From Stomatobaculum sp. F0698 (GTDB lineage: Bacteria; Bacillota; Clostridia; Lachnospirales; Lachnospiraceae), in NCBI RefSeq assembly GCF_030644385.1, contig NZ_CP130060.1:496001-560000 (forward strand): DNA of 64,000 bases, read 5' to 3'. Shown in pieces: positions 28,906 through 40,081 of this stretch. Below the pieces are notes generated by a model. That model saw only the letters and a program-made list of their open reading frames with translations. It searched no databases and had not been told where the DNA came from. A program made the position numbers and the translations under genes. Position 1 is the stretch's first letter. Every line of letters starts with the position of its first letter.

Positions 28906-29213
28906 GACTTCGAGGTAGGGTAGATAGAGGGCTTCGACGGAGACAGAAAGAAGAAGATGATAGAGAGCCGGGAGGGAGAAGCCCTACCCGGCTTTTCCGG
29001 TTTTTGCCCAAACCCGATGAAGGCGCAGGATAATAGGAAGTACGCCGCAGAACAAAGTAACGAAGCGGATTAATTGGTTCACATAATAGATGCGGGCAAG
29101 AAAAGCACGGGCTGAATTATGGCTGCGGCGATATTCGTGCGGCCAGAAATCCGGACAAGGAAATGCGATTTTGCGATTTTCAAAAATAAAAATGAAAAAG
29201 TTTGAAAAAACGC
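28906..29213 (+). other. Intergenic region between parC and the rrn promoter
   Basis: About 300 nt. Besides the parC hairpin there is an A/T-rich stretch from about 29175 to 29212 that can act as an UP element. I see no credible gene; a minus-strand open frame here (28984-29271) runs through the rrn promoter and lacks a ribosome site. Confidence 0.5.
28966..29000 (+). terminator. Weak terminator after parC
   Basis: AGCCGGG and CCCGGCT pair over a 14-nt loop, then TTTCCGGTTTTT. The stem is short. Confidence 0.55.
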
Positions 29214-29242
29214 TTGACGCCTTCATACAGGGGTGGTATAGT
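29175..29242 (+). promoter_or_regulatory. rRNA operon promoter with UP element
   Basis: TTGACG (29214-29219) and TATAGT (29237-29242) with a 17-nt spacer, preceded by repeated A tracts like an rrn UP element. A boxA-like CCTTGAAAATC follows at 29275-29285 and recurs at 31255-31265 ahead of the 23S gene. Confidence 0.82.
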
Positions 29243-29291
29243 ACACAAGCTTGCTCGTGAGGGCGAGCCAAGAACCTTGAAAATCAAAGAT

Positions 29292-29311
29292 CAGACAGTA
29301 CAAACAACCCT
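29292..29311 (+). other. Pre-16S processing stem, 5' arm
   Basis: These 20 nt (CAGACAGTACAAACAACCCT) are complementary, with one G-U pair, to 31006-31025 just downstream of the 16S gene. The long-range stem encloses 16S only and is the expected RNase III-type processing site. Confidence 0.8.
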
Positions 29312-29461
29312 GAAATCTCTGTGAAAACAGAGGGCTTGCGGACATTTTTCAAATGTGTTCGTGAGCTTCCAAAAGAATTTCAAAAAAGAACCAAACCAAG
29401 TAATAACGGGTAAAATAACTGAGAAAGACCAACGTTATTTTGACCGGAACGAACAAACTTT

Positions 29462-30997
<1,536 letters not shown>

Positions 30998-31005
30998 AAG
31001 AAGTA

Positions 31006-31025
31006 AGGGTTGTTTGTGCTGTCTG
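31006..31025 (+). other. Pre-16S processing stem, 3' arm
   Basis: Complement of 29292-29311; it closes before the 5S gene, so 5S is outside the 16S precursor stem. Confidence 0.8.
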
Positions 31026-31053
31026 GTTTTTGATCAAAGGTTCGCACCGGATT

Positions 31054-31170
31054 TCCGGTGTCGATACGTCTTCTTGAAACACCCGTTCCCATCCCGAACA
31101 CGACGGTTAAGAGGAGGACGGCCGAAGGTACTATGTTGGTAACGACATGGGAGAATAGGTGGGCGCCGGA
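31054..31170 (+). rRNA. rrf: 5S ribosomal RNA, placed between 16S and 23S
   Basis: A 117-nt gene with helix I TCCGGTG/CGCCGGA, the loop-region ACACCCGTTCCCATCCCGAA and the typical GGGAGAATAGGTGGGCGCC end. These are diagnostic for 5S. It lies 61 nt after 16S and 264 nt before 23S, rather than after 23S; no second 5S follows the 23S gene here. CACCGG immediately upstream (31045-31050) can also pair with the 5' strand of helix I. Confidence 0.95.
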
Positions 31171-31252
31171 ATTTTTCTTTTTTTCATAAGCGATCGGAAC
31201 GCTTGAGCCGCAAGGCTGGAACGCTCCTATGGCTGATGAAAATCAGCTTTTG

Positions 31253-31276
31253 CACCTTGAAAATCGCATACAGAAT
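31253..31276 (+). other. Pre-23S processing stem, 5' arm
   Basis: These 24 nt, beginning CACCTTGAAAATCGC, pair with 34359-34382 downstream of 23S using several G-U pairs, forming the 23S precursor stem. It overlaps the second boxA-like element. Confidence 0.78.
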
Positions 31277-31434
31277 GAATATTCAATTAAGAATATCTAG
31301 ACATCCGAGGTGATACGATGAAAGTCGTATCCGATAGATGTGACGAAAGTCATGTCTATAATGTAAATAATACGTAACTCTGTGAGAGCAGAGTTGACCA
31401 AACCGCATGTTCTTACGCTAGAGAACATGTAAGA

Positions 31435-34325
<2,891 letters not shown>

Positions 34326-34358
34326 AAAGGGTTTGGGAAAAAGAGATGAATAGATAGA

Positions 34359-34382
34359 ATTCTGTGTGCGGTTTTCAGGGTG
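34359..34382 (+). other. Pre-23S processing stem, 3' arm
   Basis: Complement of 31253-31276; it lies 8 nt before the tRNA-Gly gene. Confidence 0.78.
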
Positions 34383-34389
34383 TAAACAT

Positions 34390-34462
34390 GCGATAGTGGC
34401 GTAGTTGGTAACGCGCGACCTTGCCAAGGTCGAGACCGCGGGTTCGAGTCCCGTCTATCGCT
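34390..34462 (+). tRNA. tRNA-Gly (anticodon GCC), last gene of the rrn operon
   Basis: A 73-nt cloverleaf with acceptor GCGATAG/CTATCGC, anticodon stem CGACC/GGTCG, loop TTGCCAA (GCC at 34423-34425) and GGGTTCGAGTCCC T arm. No promoter separates it from 23S. CCA is not encoded. Confidence 0.93.
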
Positions 34463-34473
34463 CTCTGAAAAGA

Positions 34474-34499
34474 GCGCCCTGCTTTGGCAGGGCGCTTTT
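34474..34499 (+). terminator. Terminator of the rrn operon
   Basis: GCGCCCTGC and GCAGGGCGC pair over TTTG, followed by TTTTC and preceded by an A-rich arm. No 5S gene intervenes between 23S and this site. Confidence 0.9.
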
Positions 34500-34526
34500 C
34501 CTGTTTGTCTCTTTGTACGCTGTCGT

Positions 34527-34811
34527 TCAAAGTCCGTGGCTTTTGCGTCTTTTGGCGGCCTGTTCATATACTTCGTTGTCAGCACGAACACCTATGACAA
34601 CAATCAGCATCTTGTCTTTTTCACGCACCAGGGAGTAGACAATTCTGATTCCTGCCTTATTGCCTAAAGGTTTCCCGAGACCGCCTTCTTCCGCAGGCCT
34701 CGGGTCTGCCTGTACTTTTTGAATCGCTTTCAGGGTAAGTACTTGAGAAGAAGCGTCCAAACGTTTTAAATCTTTGACCGCTTCCGGAAGATACTCTACT
34801 TGCCAGTTCAT
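34527..34811 (-). CDS. RelE/ParE-family toxin, probably internally deleted
   Basis: A 94-residue protein of the RelE/ParE fold: WQVEYLPEAVKDLKRLD at the start, then GKPLGNK, IRIVYSLVREKDKMLIVVIGVR and EVYEQAAKR. Family members of this subtype that I know have about 14-16 more residues between GKPLGN and the (L)GIRVVY strand, usually containing NLxGxxKIKL. Their absence keeps the frame but removes a central beta strand, so activity is doubtful. It overlaps the antitoxin stop by ATGA, a normal TA arrangement. Confidence 0.75.
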   Translation of the reverse strand: MNWQVEYLPEAVKDLKRLDASSQVLTLKAIQKVQADPRPAEEGGLGKPLGNKAGIRIVYSLVREKDKMLIVVIGVRADNEVYEQAAKRRKSHGL

Positions 34812-35131
34812 TCGAGCTCCACATCTTCTTCTCCGAGCAGGTCGGCGGCAGAAAGACCGAGTTCACGGTAAACTTCTTCTTGAGAAACGGTTTTTGAGAG
34901 GTCCGCACGGGACATCCGATCCGACGCAAGCAACAGAAGACGCGCATCACAGATCTCATCAATCAGTTTTGCATACTCGTCCGGAGAAAGCAGTACGCAT
35001 TCCGCAGTATTGTTCTTCATAACGACCTTAGCGCCGCTCTTCTTTACTTCTTCGAAAATTTTGCCGGCCAAGCCGCGATTAAACTGATTGATTGGAACTG
35101 TGTCCCGCAATGCACTCATGACACTTTTCAT
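34808..35131 (-). CDS. Phd/YefM-type antitoxin
   Basis: A 107-residue antitoxin with an N-terminal Phd/YefM-like domain (VPINQFNRGLAGKIFEEVKKSG, then KNNTAECVLLSPDEYAKL) and an acidic C-terminal tail for toxin binding. AAAGGAG precedes the ATG at a good distance, and TATTCT upstream may be the -10. Such antitoxins repress their own operon. It is divergent from the radical SAM gene. Confidence 0.8.
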   Translation of the reverse strand: MKSVMSALRDTVPINQFNRGLAGKIFEEVKKSGAKVVMKNNTAECVLLSPDEYAKLIDEICDARLLLLASDRMSRADLSKTVSQEEVYRELGLSAADLLGEEDVELE

Positions 35132-35277
35132 ATGTTTTTCTCCTTTATGTAGATAGCTTAGAATACGGCGAGAAATAAGTCAATAAATTGAACGGTAAAT
35201 TTACTGTTCTCGCCTTTTTGCGGGAAATCGGCTATACTGGGGCGAGCAAAGCAGAAGCAAAGGAGTGTTTTAGAGAG

Positions 35278-36150
35278 ATGCAATACGAAGGCGATGTCTA
35301 CCGCCCGCCGAGTGAGGCGCGCAGTTTAATTATTCAGGTAACCATAGGATGTTCGCACAATAAGTGCACCTTTTGCCATATGTACACGGACAAGCAGTTC
35401 CGCGTGCGGAAACGGGAGGAGATACTGGCGGATCTCGACGAGTGCCGGGATACTTACGGCCCCTACGTGCAGCGTGTCTTCTTCGCGGACGGCGACGCGC
35501 TGGTTGTGAAGACCGAACTGCTCTTGGAACTTTTACACTATGTGAAGAAAAACTTCCCCTATGCGGAGCGCATTACCTCCTACGGAACGGCGAAGGATGT
35601 GCTCCGAAAGTCGGAGGATGAGCTGGTAGCGCTTCGAAAAGCCGGACTCGCAATGATTTACCTCGGCGCGGAGTCGGGGGACGATGAAGTCCTCGTGCAC
35701 ATTCAAAAGGGCGAAACAGCGGCCGAGATTATCGCGGCCGGTCAAAAGTTGAAGCGCTGCGGCATTCAGACCTCGGTGACCTTAATTTCCGGCCTCGGCG
35801 GCAGTGCAGGCATGGAAGCACACGCAGTGAAGTCCGCGGAGCTCATCAACGCGATGAACCCGGAATACGCTTCCATTCTGACCCTGCACCTCTCGCCGGA
35901 GTCGCCCATGGCGAAGGAGATTCAGCGGGGGGAGATGGAGCTCTTAAAACCGGATCAGATCATGGATGAGACGGAGCTCTTCTTAACGCATATCGACTCG
36001 CCGGGAACGGTGTTCCGTACGAATCATGCCTCGAATTATCTGGCGCTTGCAGGGACCTTTAATGAGGATCTGCCGCGTCTCCTTCGTGAGGTGCGCGAAG
36101 CACGGGAGCACAGCCGCTATCGCATGGAGAGTTGGCGTAGAAGGCTCTGA
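35278..36150 (+). CDS. Radical SAM protein
   Basis: A 290-residue radical SAM enzyme. The cluster motif CSHNKCTFC (CxxxxCxxC spacing, three cysteines) is near residues 26-34, followed by YLGAESGDDEVL and TLISGLGG, typical of the B12-independent Elp3-like fold. No extra domain is seen, and the substrate is unknown. ATG 35278 is chosen: AAAGGAG is 11 nt upstream and a TATACT at 35233-35238 would start the mRNA after the earlier in-frame ATG at 35188. A terminator follows. Confidence 0.8.
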   Translation: MQYEGDVYRPPSEARSLIIQVTIGCSHNKCTFCHMYTDKQFRVRKREEILADLDECRDTYGPYVQRVFFADGDALVVKTELLLELLHYVKKNFPYAERITSYGTAKDVLRKSEDELVALRKAGLAMIYLGAESGDDEVLVHIQKGETAAEIIAAGQKLKRCGIQTSVTLISGLGGSAGMEAHAVKSAELINAMNPEYASILTLHLSPESPMAKEIQRGEMELLKPDQIMDETELFLTHIDSPGTVFRTNHASNYLALAGTFNEDLPRLLREVREAREHSRYRMESWRRRL

Positions 36151-36219
36151 GGGCTTGGCGAAGAAAGCGAAGCAACTGCTGTGGCTGCCGTGCGGACGGA
36201 GCATACCGCAAAAAGAGAA

Positions 36220-36261
36220 AAAAAGAGAGAGACCGCGGCGAAATGCGGTTTCTCTCTTTTT
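36220..36261 (+). terminator. Terminator after the radical SAM gene
   Basis: An AAAGAGAGAGACCGC arm pairs with GCGGTTTCTCTCTTT across a short loop, then a T run. It can also serve the minus-strand LysR gene. Confidence 0.87.
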
Positions 36262-36332
36262 ATAACGTACTACTGCCGAGAAGGCCGGGACGGAAAACAG
36301 TATCGAGACAGCGTTTTCAGGCAACGCAAGCT

Positions 36333-37289
36333 TTACTTTACATCCGCCTCTGCGGCGTCCGAGAGGGCACGGTAGCGCGTTGTGACCTCGTCGATAAATT
36401 CCGCCTCAATGTCGGTGGGGCGCTTATTTTCTTTTGTGATAATTCCGAAACGCAGGTGCTCGTTGCTCGCGCGAAGCGGAATGTTGGCGACTTTATAGTG
36501 CAGTCCCTCATCCGGATACTTCGGGATGCCTATGGTGTAAAAATTCGAGTGTGCGAGCAGGCGGATTTGTTCCATGCGGTCGTTCACGTAGATAATTTTC
36601 GCAGAGTCGTTCAGGTCCACAACACCGTTCTCGGTTGCGATGTGGTAGAAGAAGTCCTCGTACTGGCCGATGTAGCGCACAAAGCCGTAGTTCAAAAGAT
36701 CGCGGATATCCAGTTCGCTGACCTCTTTATCCCGGAGCAATTCATGTTCCGCGGAGAGAAAGACATAGGGCTTAAAGCGGGCTATGCTCTGAAAGCGAAG
36801 CCGCTTGTTCTCAAAATTGCGGAGCATGCTCTCGCTCTCGGAGACGGAGAAATGCAGGACACCGATTTCGGAGTAGCCGCTGGCCACATCGTCCACCACA
36901 TCCATGGAATCGGTCTCGCGGAGGCGCAGGAAGAGGCTCTCCCTGTCCTGATGCCGACAGGCGACATCGTTAAAGCAGACCGCGGTGTGCGAGAAACGTG
37001 TCATCGAGACCACAAGGCGACTGCCCTGGCGGTGGGTCTGATTGATGAAGCGGTCCAGACTGTTCATCTCTTCCAGAATAATTTGGCAGTGGGAGAGGAA
37101 ACTTTCGCCGTTTCTGGTGAGGCGCACGCCCTGATTGGTGCGCTGAAACAAATCAAAGCCGACTTCCTCTTCTATGCTCTTGATGATGTGAGAAAGTTGC
37201 GGTTGGGAAATATACATGGCCTTTGCGGCCTGATTGATGGAACCGTAGCGGGCAACACCCACGAAATATTTGAGATTTTTTGTATCCAA
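36333..37289 (-). CDS. LysR-family transcriptional regulator
   Basis: A regulator of 318 residues with the LysR winged helix at the N-terminus: NLKYFVGVARYGSINQAAKA, then ISQPQLSHIIKSIEEEVG and RLTRNGE. A periplasmic-binding-like effector domain follows. The start TTG 37289 is preferred since GGAGG lies 5 nt upstream; the ATG at 37301 would place that ribosome site inside the coding region. Its target is unknown, and the nearest divergent gene is tRNA-Leu, which is an unlikely target. Confidence 0.85.
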   Translation of the reverse strand: MDTKNLKYFVGVARYGSINQAAKAMYISQPQLSHIIKSIEEEVGFDLFQRTNQGVRLTRNGESFLSHCQIILEEMNSLDRFINQTHRQGSRLVVSMTRFSHTAVCFNDVACRHQDRESLFLRLRETDSMDVVDDVASGYSEIGVLHFSVSESESMLRNFENKRLRFQSIARFKPYVFLSAEHELLRDKEVSELDIRDLLNYGFVRYIGQYEDFFYHIATENGVVDLNDSAKIIYVNDRMEQIRLLAHSNFYTIGIPKYPDEGLHYKVANIPLRASNEHLRFGIITKENKRPTDIEAEFIDEVTTRYRALSDAAEADVK

Positions 37290-37378
37290 GCAAGCCTCCA
37301 TATCAGAATCACGGCAAACGGTCTGCGAAACATACTGAGTTCTTATCATACCATAAAACGGAGTCCTGCGCTTCTCAA

Positions 37379-37407
37379 TTGACAGTAAGGCTTGCATTGC
37401 TTAGAAT
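37379..37407 (+). promoter_or_regulatory. Promoter of tRNA-Leu
   Basis: Perfect TTGACA and TAGAAT with a 17-nt spacer, starting transcription about 6 nt before the tRNA. Confidence 0.85.
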
Positions 37408-37418
37408 AACAGAGGTTG

Positions 37419-37498
37419 GCGCCCGTGGCGGAATTGGCAGACGCGCCGGATTTAGGTTCCGGTGGGAGACCGTGCAGGTTCAAGTCCTGTCGGGCGCA
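37419..37498 (+). tRNA. tRNA-Leu (anticodon TAG)
   Basis: An 80-nt class II tRNA: acceptor GCGCCCG/CGGGCGC, anticodon stem CCGGA/TCCGG with loop TTTAGGT (TAG at 37453-37455), a short variable arm and GGTTCAAGTCC T arm. CCA is not encoded. Confidence 0.94.
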
Positions 37499-37512
37499 GG
37501 TAGGCGGTTTCA

Positions 37513-37556
37513 AAAAAGCGGTTCACGGGCCTTGGGGGCCGTGAACCGCTTTTGCA
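37513..37556 (+). terminator. Terminator after tRNA-Leu
   Basis: AAAAGCGGTTCACGG pairs with CCGTGAACCGCTTTT. Its T tract overlaps the -35 box of the next promoter. Confidence 0.9.
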
Positions 37557-37580
37557 TTCTAAATGCAAGGATAGTACAAT
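37552..37580 (+). promoter_or_regulatory. Promoter of the tandem lipoprotein genes
   Basis: TTGCAT and TACAAT with a 17-nt spacer. The -35 begins inside the T tract of the tRNA-Leu terminator. Confidence 0.65.
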
Positions 37581-37615
37581 AGAGCGAGAATCGAAACCGA
37601 AGGGGGGATGCGCAT

Positions 37616-37843
37616 ATGACGCGGCGAGAGACTTACGGTACTTTGGCTGTGCTTTGTTTGCTGATGACAGCGGGCCTCACTGCCTGCCGGGCGGGCGAGA
37701 CAGGACGCGGGAGCGCAGCGACCCAAGAAGAAATTCGGAGCAACGCACCGGGCGACGGATGTCGCTTTCGAGACCTCACGGCGGAGTCCGTCGAAGTGGG
37801 TCTGGAACCCGGTCAGACTACGCCAGAGGAGGAAACGAGGTGA
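37616..37843 (+). CDS. Small lipoprotein of unknown function
   Basis: A 75-residue protein with a signal peptide and lipobox (LTAC, Cys24). The mature part is only about 50 residues, polar and acidic, and I recognise no domain. GGGGGG lies 8 nt upstream. Its stop overlaps the GTG of the next lipoprotein gene (GTGA), so the two are translationally coupled and probably act together. It could also be a degraded first copy of the larger neighbour, but the mature parts are not alike. Confidence 0.6.
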   Translation: MTRRETYGTLAVLCLLMTAGLTACRAGETGRGSAATQEEIRSNAPGDGCRFRDLTAESVEVGLEPGQTTPEEETR

Positions 37844-38562
37844 AGCAAGGTAAGTCAGGGTTGAACGCGCGCATCGGCACGGCGGTACTCGCCGCAGCGC
37901 TCGGACTGCTCACGGCCTGCGGCGGAAAAAGTAAGGCCGAGACCGAGAGCAGTGCAAAGGCCTTGGAAATTCAGGCGGAGACCGCCATCCCGGATATCAA
38001 GGCCGCATCCGCGGAGGCGGCCGAGAGCGAGGAGGCGGCGCAGACCGTGACCGTCCCCCTGCAGATTGAGAAGCACAAGCAGGAGGGACGACACATGGTG
38101 CGCGCAGGAGATCGCACCATTTCGGTGCCGACTTCCTTTGAGGGTCTCCTCAAAGAAGGTGCGGTCTTCAGCGGCGAAAACGACATCGTAAAGGCCGGGG
38201 CAACCGGAAGCTGCCGGGTGCAGTACCGGGGATCCTTCGGGCACATCCGCATCAATGTCCGGAACAACGCGGACCATGACCTGCCGGTCAAGGAATGTAC
38301 GATTAAGGGCATCGACATCGGCAGCGCGGAACCGGATCCGGAGCTCACGCTCTACGGAATACCGATGGGGGCCACGAGACAGCAGATTGCGGATGTCTAC
38401 GGCGAGCCTTTCTCAAAGACCTTTGACGATGAAAACCACACGTCCAATATGGTCTACCAGTTCGGAGATGAGATTTATTCCAATCAGGTGGTCATGATAC
38501 TCTTTAAGAACGGAAGGGCCGTGCGCGCCATTTACGATGACTTCTCGCTCTCGGAGCGCTGA
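37840..38562 (+). CDS. Lipoprotein of unknown function
   Basis: A 240-residue lipoprotein: signal peptide with lipobox LTAC (near residue 27), an Ala/Glu-rich linker, then a globular part with a beta-rich stretch (TISVPTSFEGLLKEGAVF) and a C-terminal unit ELTLYGIPMGATRQQIADVY followed by GEPFSKTFDDE and VVMILFKNGRAVRAIYDD. That last part resembles the SmpA/BamE-like pattern of small outer lipoproteins, as a loose resemblance only. The GTG start is fixed by GAGGAGGAAACGAG. The 3' end overlaps the convergent MATE gene by 31 bp. Confidence 0.7.
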   Translation: MKQGKSGLNARIGTAVLAAALGLLTACGGKSKAETESSAKALEIQAETAIPDIKAASAEAAESEEAAQTVTVPLQIEKHKQEGRHMVRAGDRTISVPTSFEGLLKEGAVFSGENDIVKAGATGSCRVQYRGSFGHIRINVRNNADHDLPVKECTIKGIDIGSAEPDPELTLYGIPMGATRQQIADVYGEPFSKTFDDENHTSNMVYQFGDEIYSNQVVMILFKNGRAVRAIYDDFSLSER

Positions 38563-39908
38563 GACAGATATCTGCGGCGTGTCAGGAAGAGACTGAGGCT
38601 CAGGGCAACGGAGGTTGTAATCCAGCTGATCGGATAGGCCGTCATGAGGGTCAAGATGTCGCGGTGAAGCGGCACGGCCAGGAATATCCAGAACATGCGG
38701 AGCACACAGACTCCGAGCATGGTGAGTATCATCGGCATCCAGCTGTTGCCCATACCGCGGAGCGTGCCGGAACAAATCTCAATCGGGATGTAGGTGATGA
38801 AGAACGGCACCACAAAGTGAATCAGACGATTGCAGATTGCAAGCACATCCGGGTCTTTGGTGAAGAAGCGCAGGAAGTTCATGCCGAAGAGCCAAATGAT
38901 GCCGGAGAGCAGCAGGGTGCCGATTGCCGAGAGTAAGAGTGCGGCACGGAAGCCGCGAAAAGCGCGATCGGTCTTTCCCGCGCCGTAGTTCTGTCCGACA
39001 AAGGTTGTGATGGCAATACCGAAGGCATTGATGACCATCCAGAAAATCACGTCCATCTTGCCGTAAGCCGTGACTGCGGCAATCGTGTTGGTGCCGAAGC
39101 TGTTGATGGTCGCCTGAACAATGATATTCGAAACCGTGTACATGGTACTCTGCAGACCGGCCGGGAGCCCCACGTAAATCATCTTTTTAAGCCAGAAGGG
39201 CTCAAGCCGCAGCTGGCTCGGAATGAGGCGCACGTCGCTCTTCGTGCGGAGCAGGACAAAGAGTACCATGACCGCGGAAGCGAGCTGCGAGAGTATGGTT
39301 GCGAGCGCCGCGCCCGAGACACCGAGGCGGAGGTAGGCCACAAAGATAAGGTCGAGCACAATGTTACATAAGCAGCTTAGTATCAAAAAGTAGAGCGGTC
39401 GCTTGGAGTCGCCGATTGCGCGAAGCACTGCGGCTCCCATGTTGTAAAAGAGGTTCGGAATCATGCCGAGGAAGAAGATGCGAAGATACGCACTGGCTTC
39501 CGGCATAATCTCCTCCGGGAGGGACATCGCGCGGAGCGAAACGTTTGTCAGCGCAAGGCCGAGCACCATAATCACGACGCCGGAGAGCAGCGAAAAGGTA
39601 AGAGCCGTGTGTACGCTCTTTGAAACAGCCCTGTGATCCTTCGCCCCGTAGTACTGCGAGATAATGACACCGCAGCCCGAGGAGAGGCCGATAAAGAAAC
39701 CGACAAAGAGATTTACCAGCTGTCCCGTCGCACCGCCGACCGCGGCGAGCGCGGTGTTGGTGCCGACAAAGTTGCCCACAATAATGGTATCAACCGTATT
39801 GTAGAGCTGTTGAAAGAAGGTACCGAGCAGGATGGGAAAGAAAAAGAGCAGAAGTTGCGCGGTGATGGGCCCTGTCGTAATGGACGGTGCCTGACTTTTG
39901 GACTGCAT
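38532..39908 (-). CDS. MATE-family multidrug/Na+ antiporter
   Basis: A 458-residue membrane protein with about 12 transmembrane helices in two MatE halves. The N-terminal PILLGTFFQQLYNTVDTIIV and GVSGAALATILSQL, and the second-half TAYGKMDVIFWMVINAFGIA, follow the NorM/DinF-like pattern. Substrates are unknown. The start is chosen for AAAGGAG 7 nt upstream. It is divergent from ftsH and runs 31 bp into the convergent lipoprotein gene, so the two messages have complementary 3' ends. Confidence 0.9.
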   Translation of the reverse strand: MQSKSQAPSITTGPITAQLLLFFFPILLGTFFQQLYNTVDTIIVGNFVGTNTALAAVGGATGQLVNLFVGFFIGLSSGCGVIISQYYGAKDHRAVSKSVHTALTFSLLSGVVIMVLGLALTNVSLRAMSLPEEIMPEASAYLRIFFLGMIPNLFYNMGAAVLRAIGDSKRPLYFLILSCLCNIVLDLIFVAYLRLGVSGAALATILSQLASAVMVLFVLLRTKSDVRLIPSQLRLEPFWLKKMIYVGLPAGLQSTMYTVSNIIVQATINSFGTNTIAAVTAYGKMDVIFWMVINAFGIAITTFVGQNYGAGKTDRAFRGFRAALLLSAIGTLLLSGIIWLFGMNFLRFFTKDPDVLAICNRLIHFVVPFFITYIPIEICSGTLRGMGNSWMPMILTMLGVCVLRMFWIFLAVPLHRDILTLMTAYPISWITTSVALSLSLFLTRRRYLSQRSESEKSS

Positions 39909-40007
39909 GGAGATCTCCTTTTGAAACAATCGTAATTGTGTGTCCGAAAAGCATAGCACAGGGACGGTCGAAAGAAAAGATTCGCACACCAAAAAGAAAA
40001 GAAGTGC

Positions 40008-40013
40008 TATACT
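40008..40013 (+). promoter_or_regulatory. -10 element of ftsH
   Basis: TATACT 68 nt upstream of the ftsH ATG; no convincing -35 is visible. Confidence 0.5.
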
Positions 40014-40081
40014 AAGTAGAACAACAGAATGATTTGGGCGGCCTGCCGCTTTGGCAGCGCGCGCCGGAAGGTCTTATTTTT

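Noticed and set aside
28984..29271. A 95-residue minus-strand frame with hydrophobic stretches upstream of the rrn promoter
   Set aside because: It begins in the rrn leader, spans the UP element and -35, and has no ribosome site.
35188..35277. N-terminal extension of the radical SAM protein
   Set aside because: A -10 box lies within it, and AAAGGAG precedes the ATG at 35278; residues before it are not typical of the family.
36243..37382. A 379-residue plus-strand open frame
   Set aside because: It lies opposite the LysR gene, whose helix-turn-helix is clear; the plus frame has no ribosome site and starts in a terminator.
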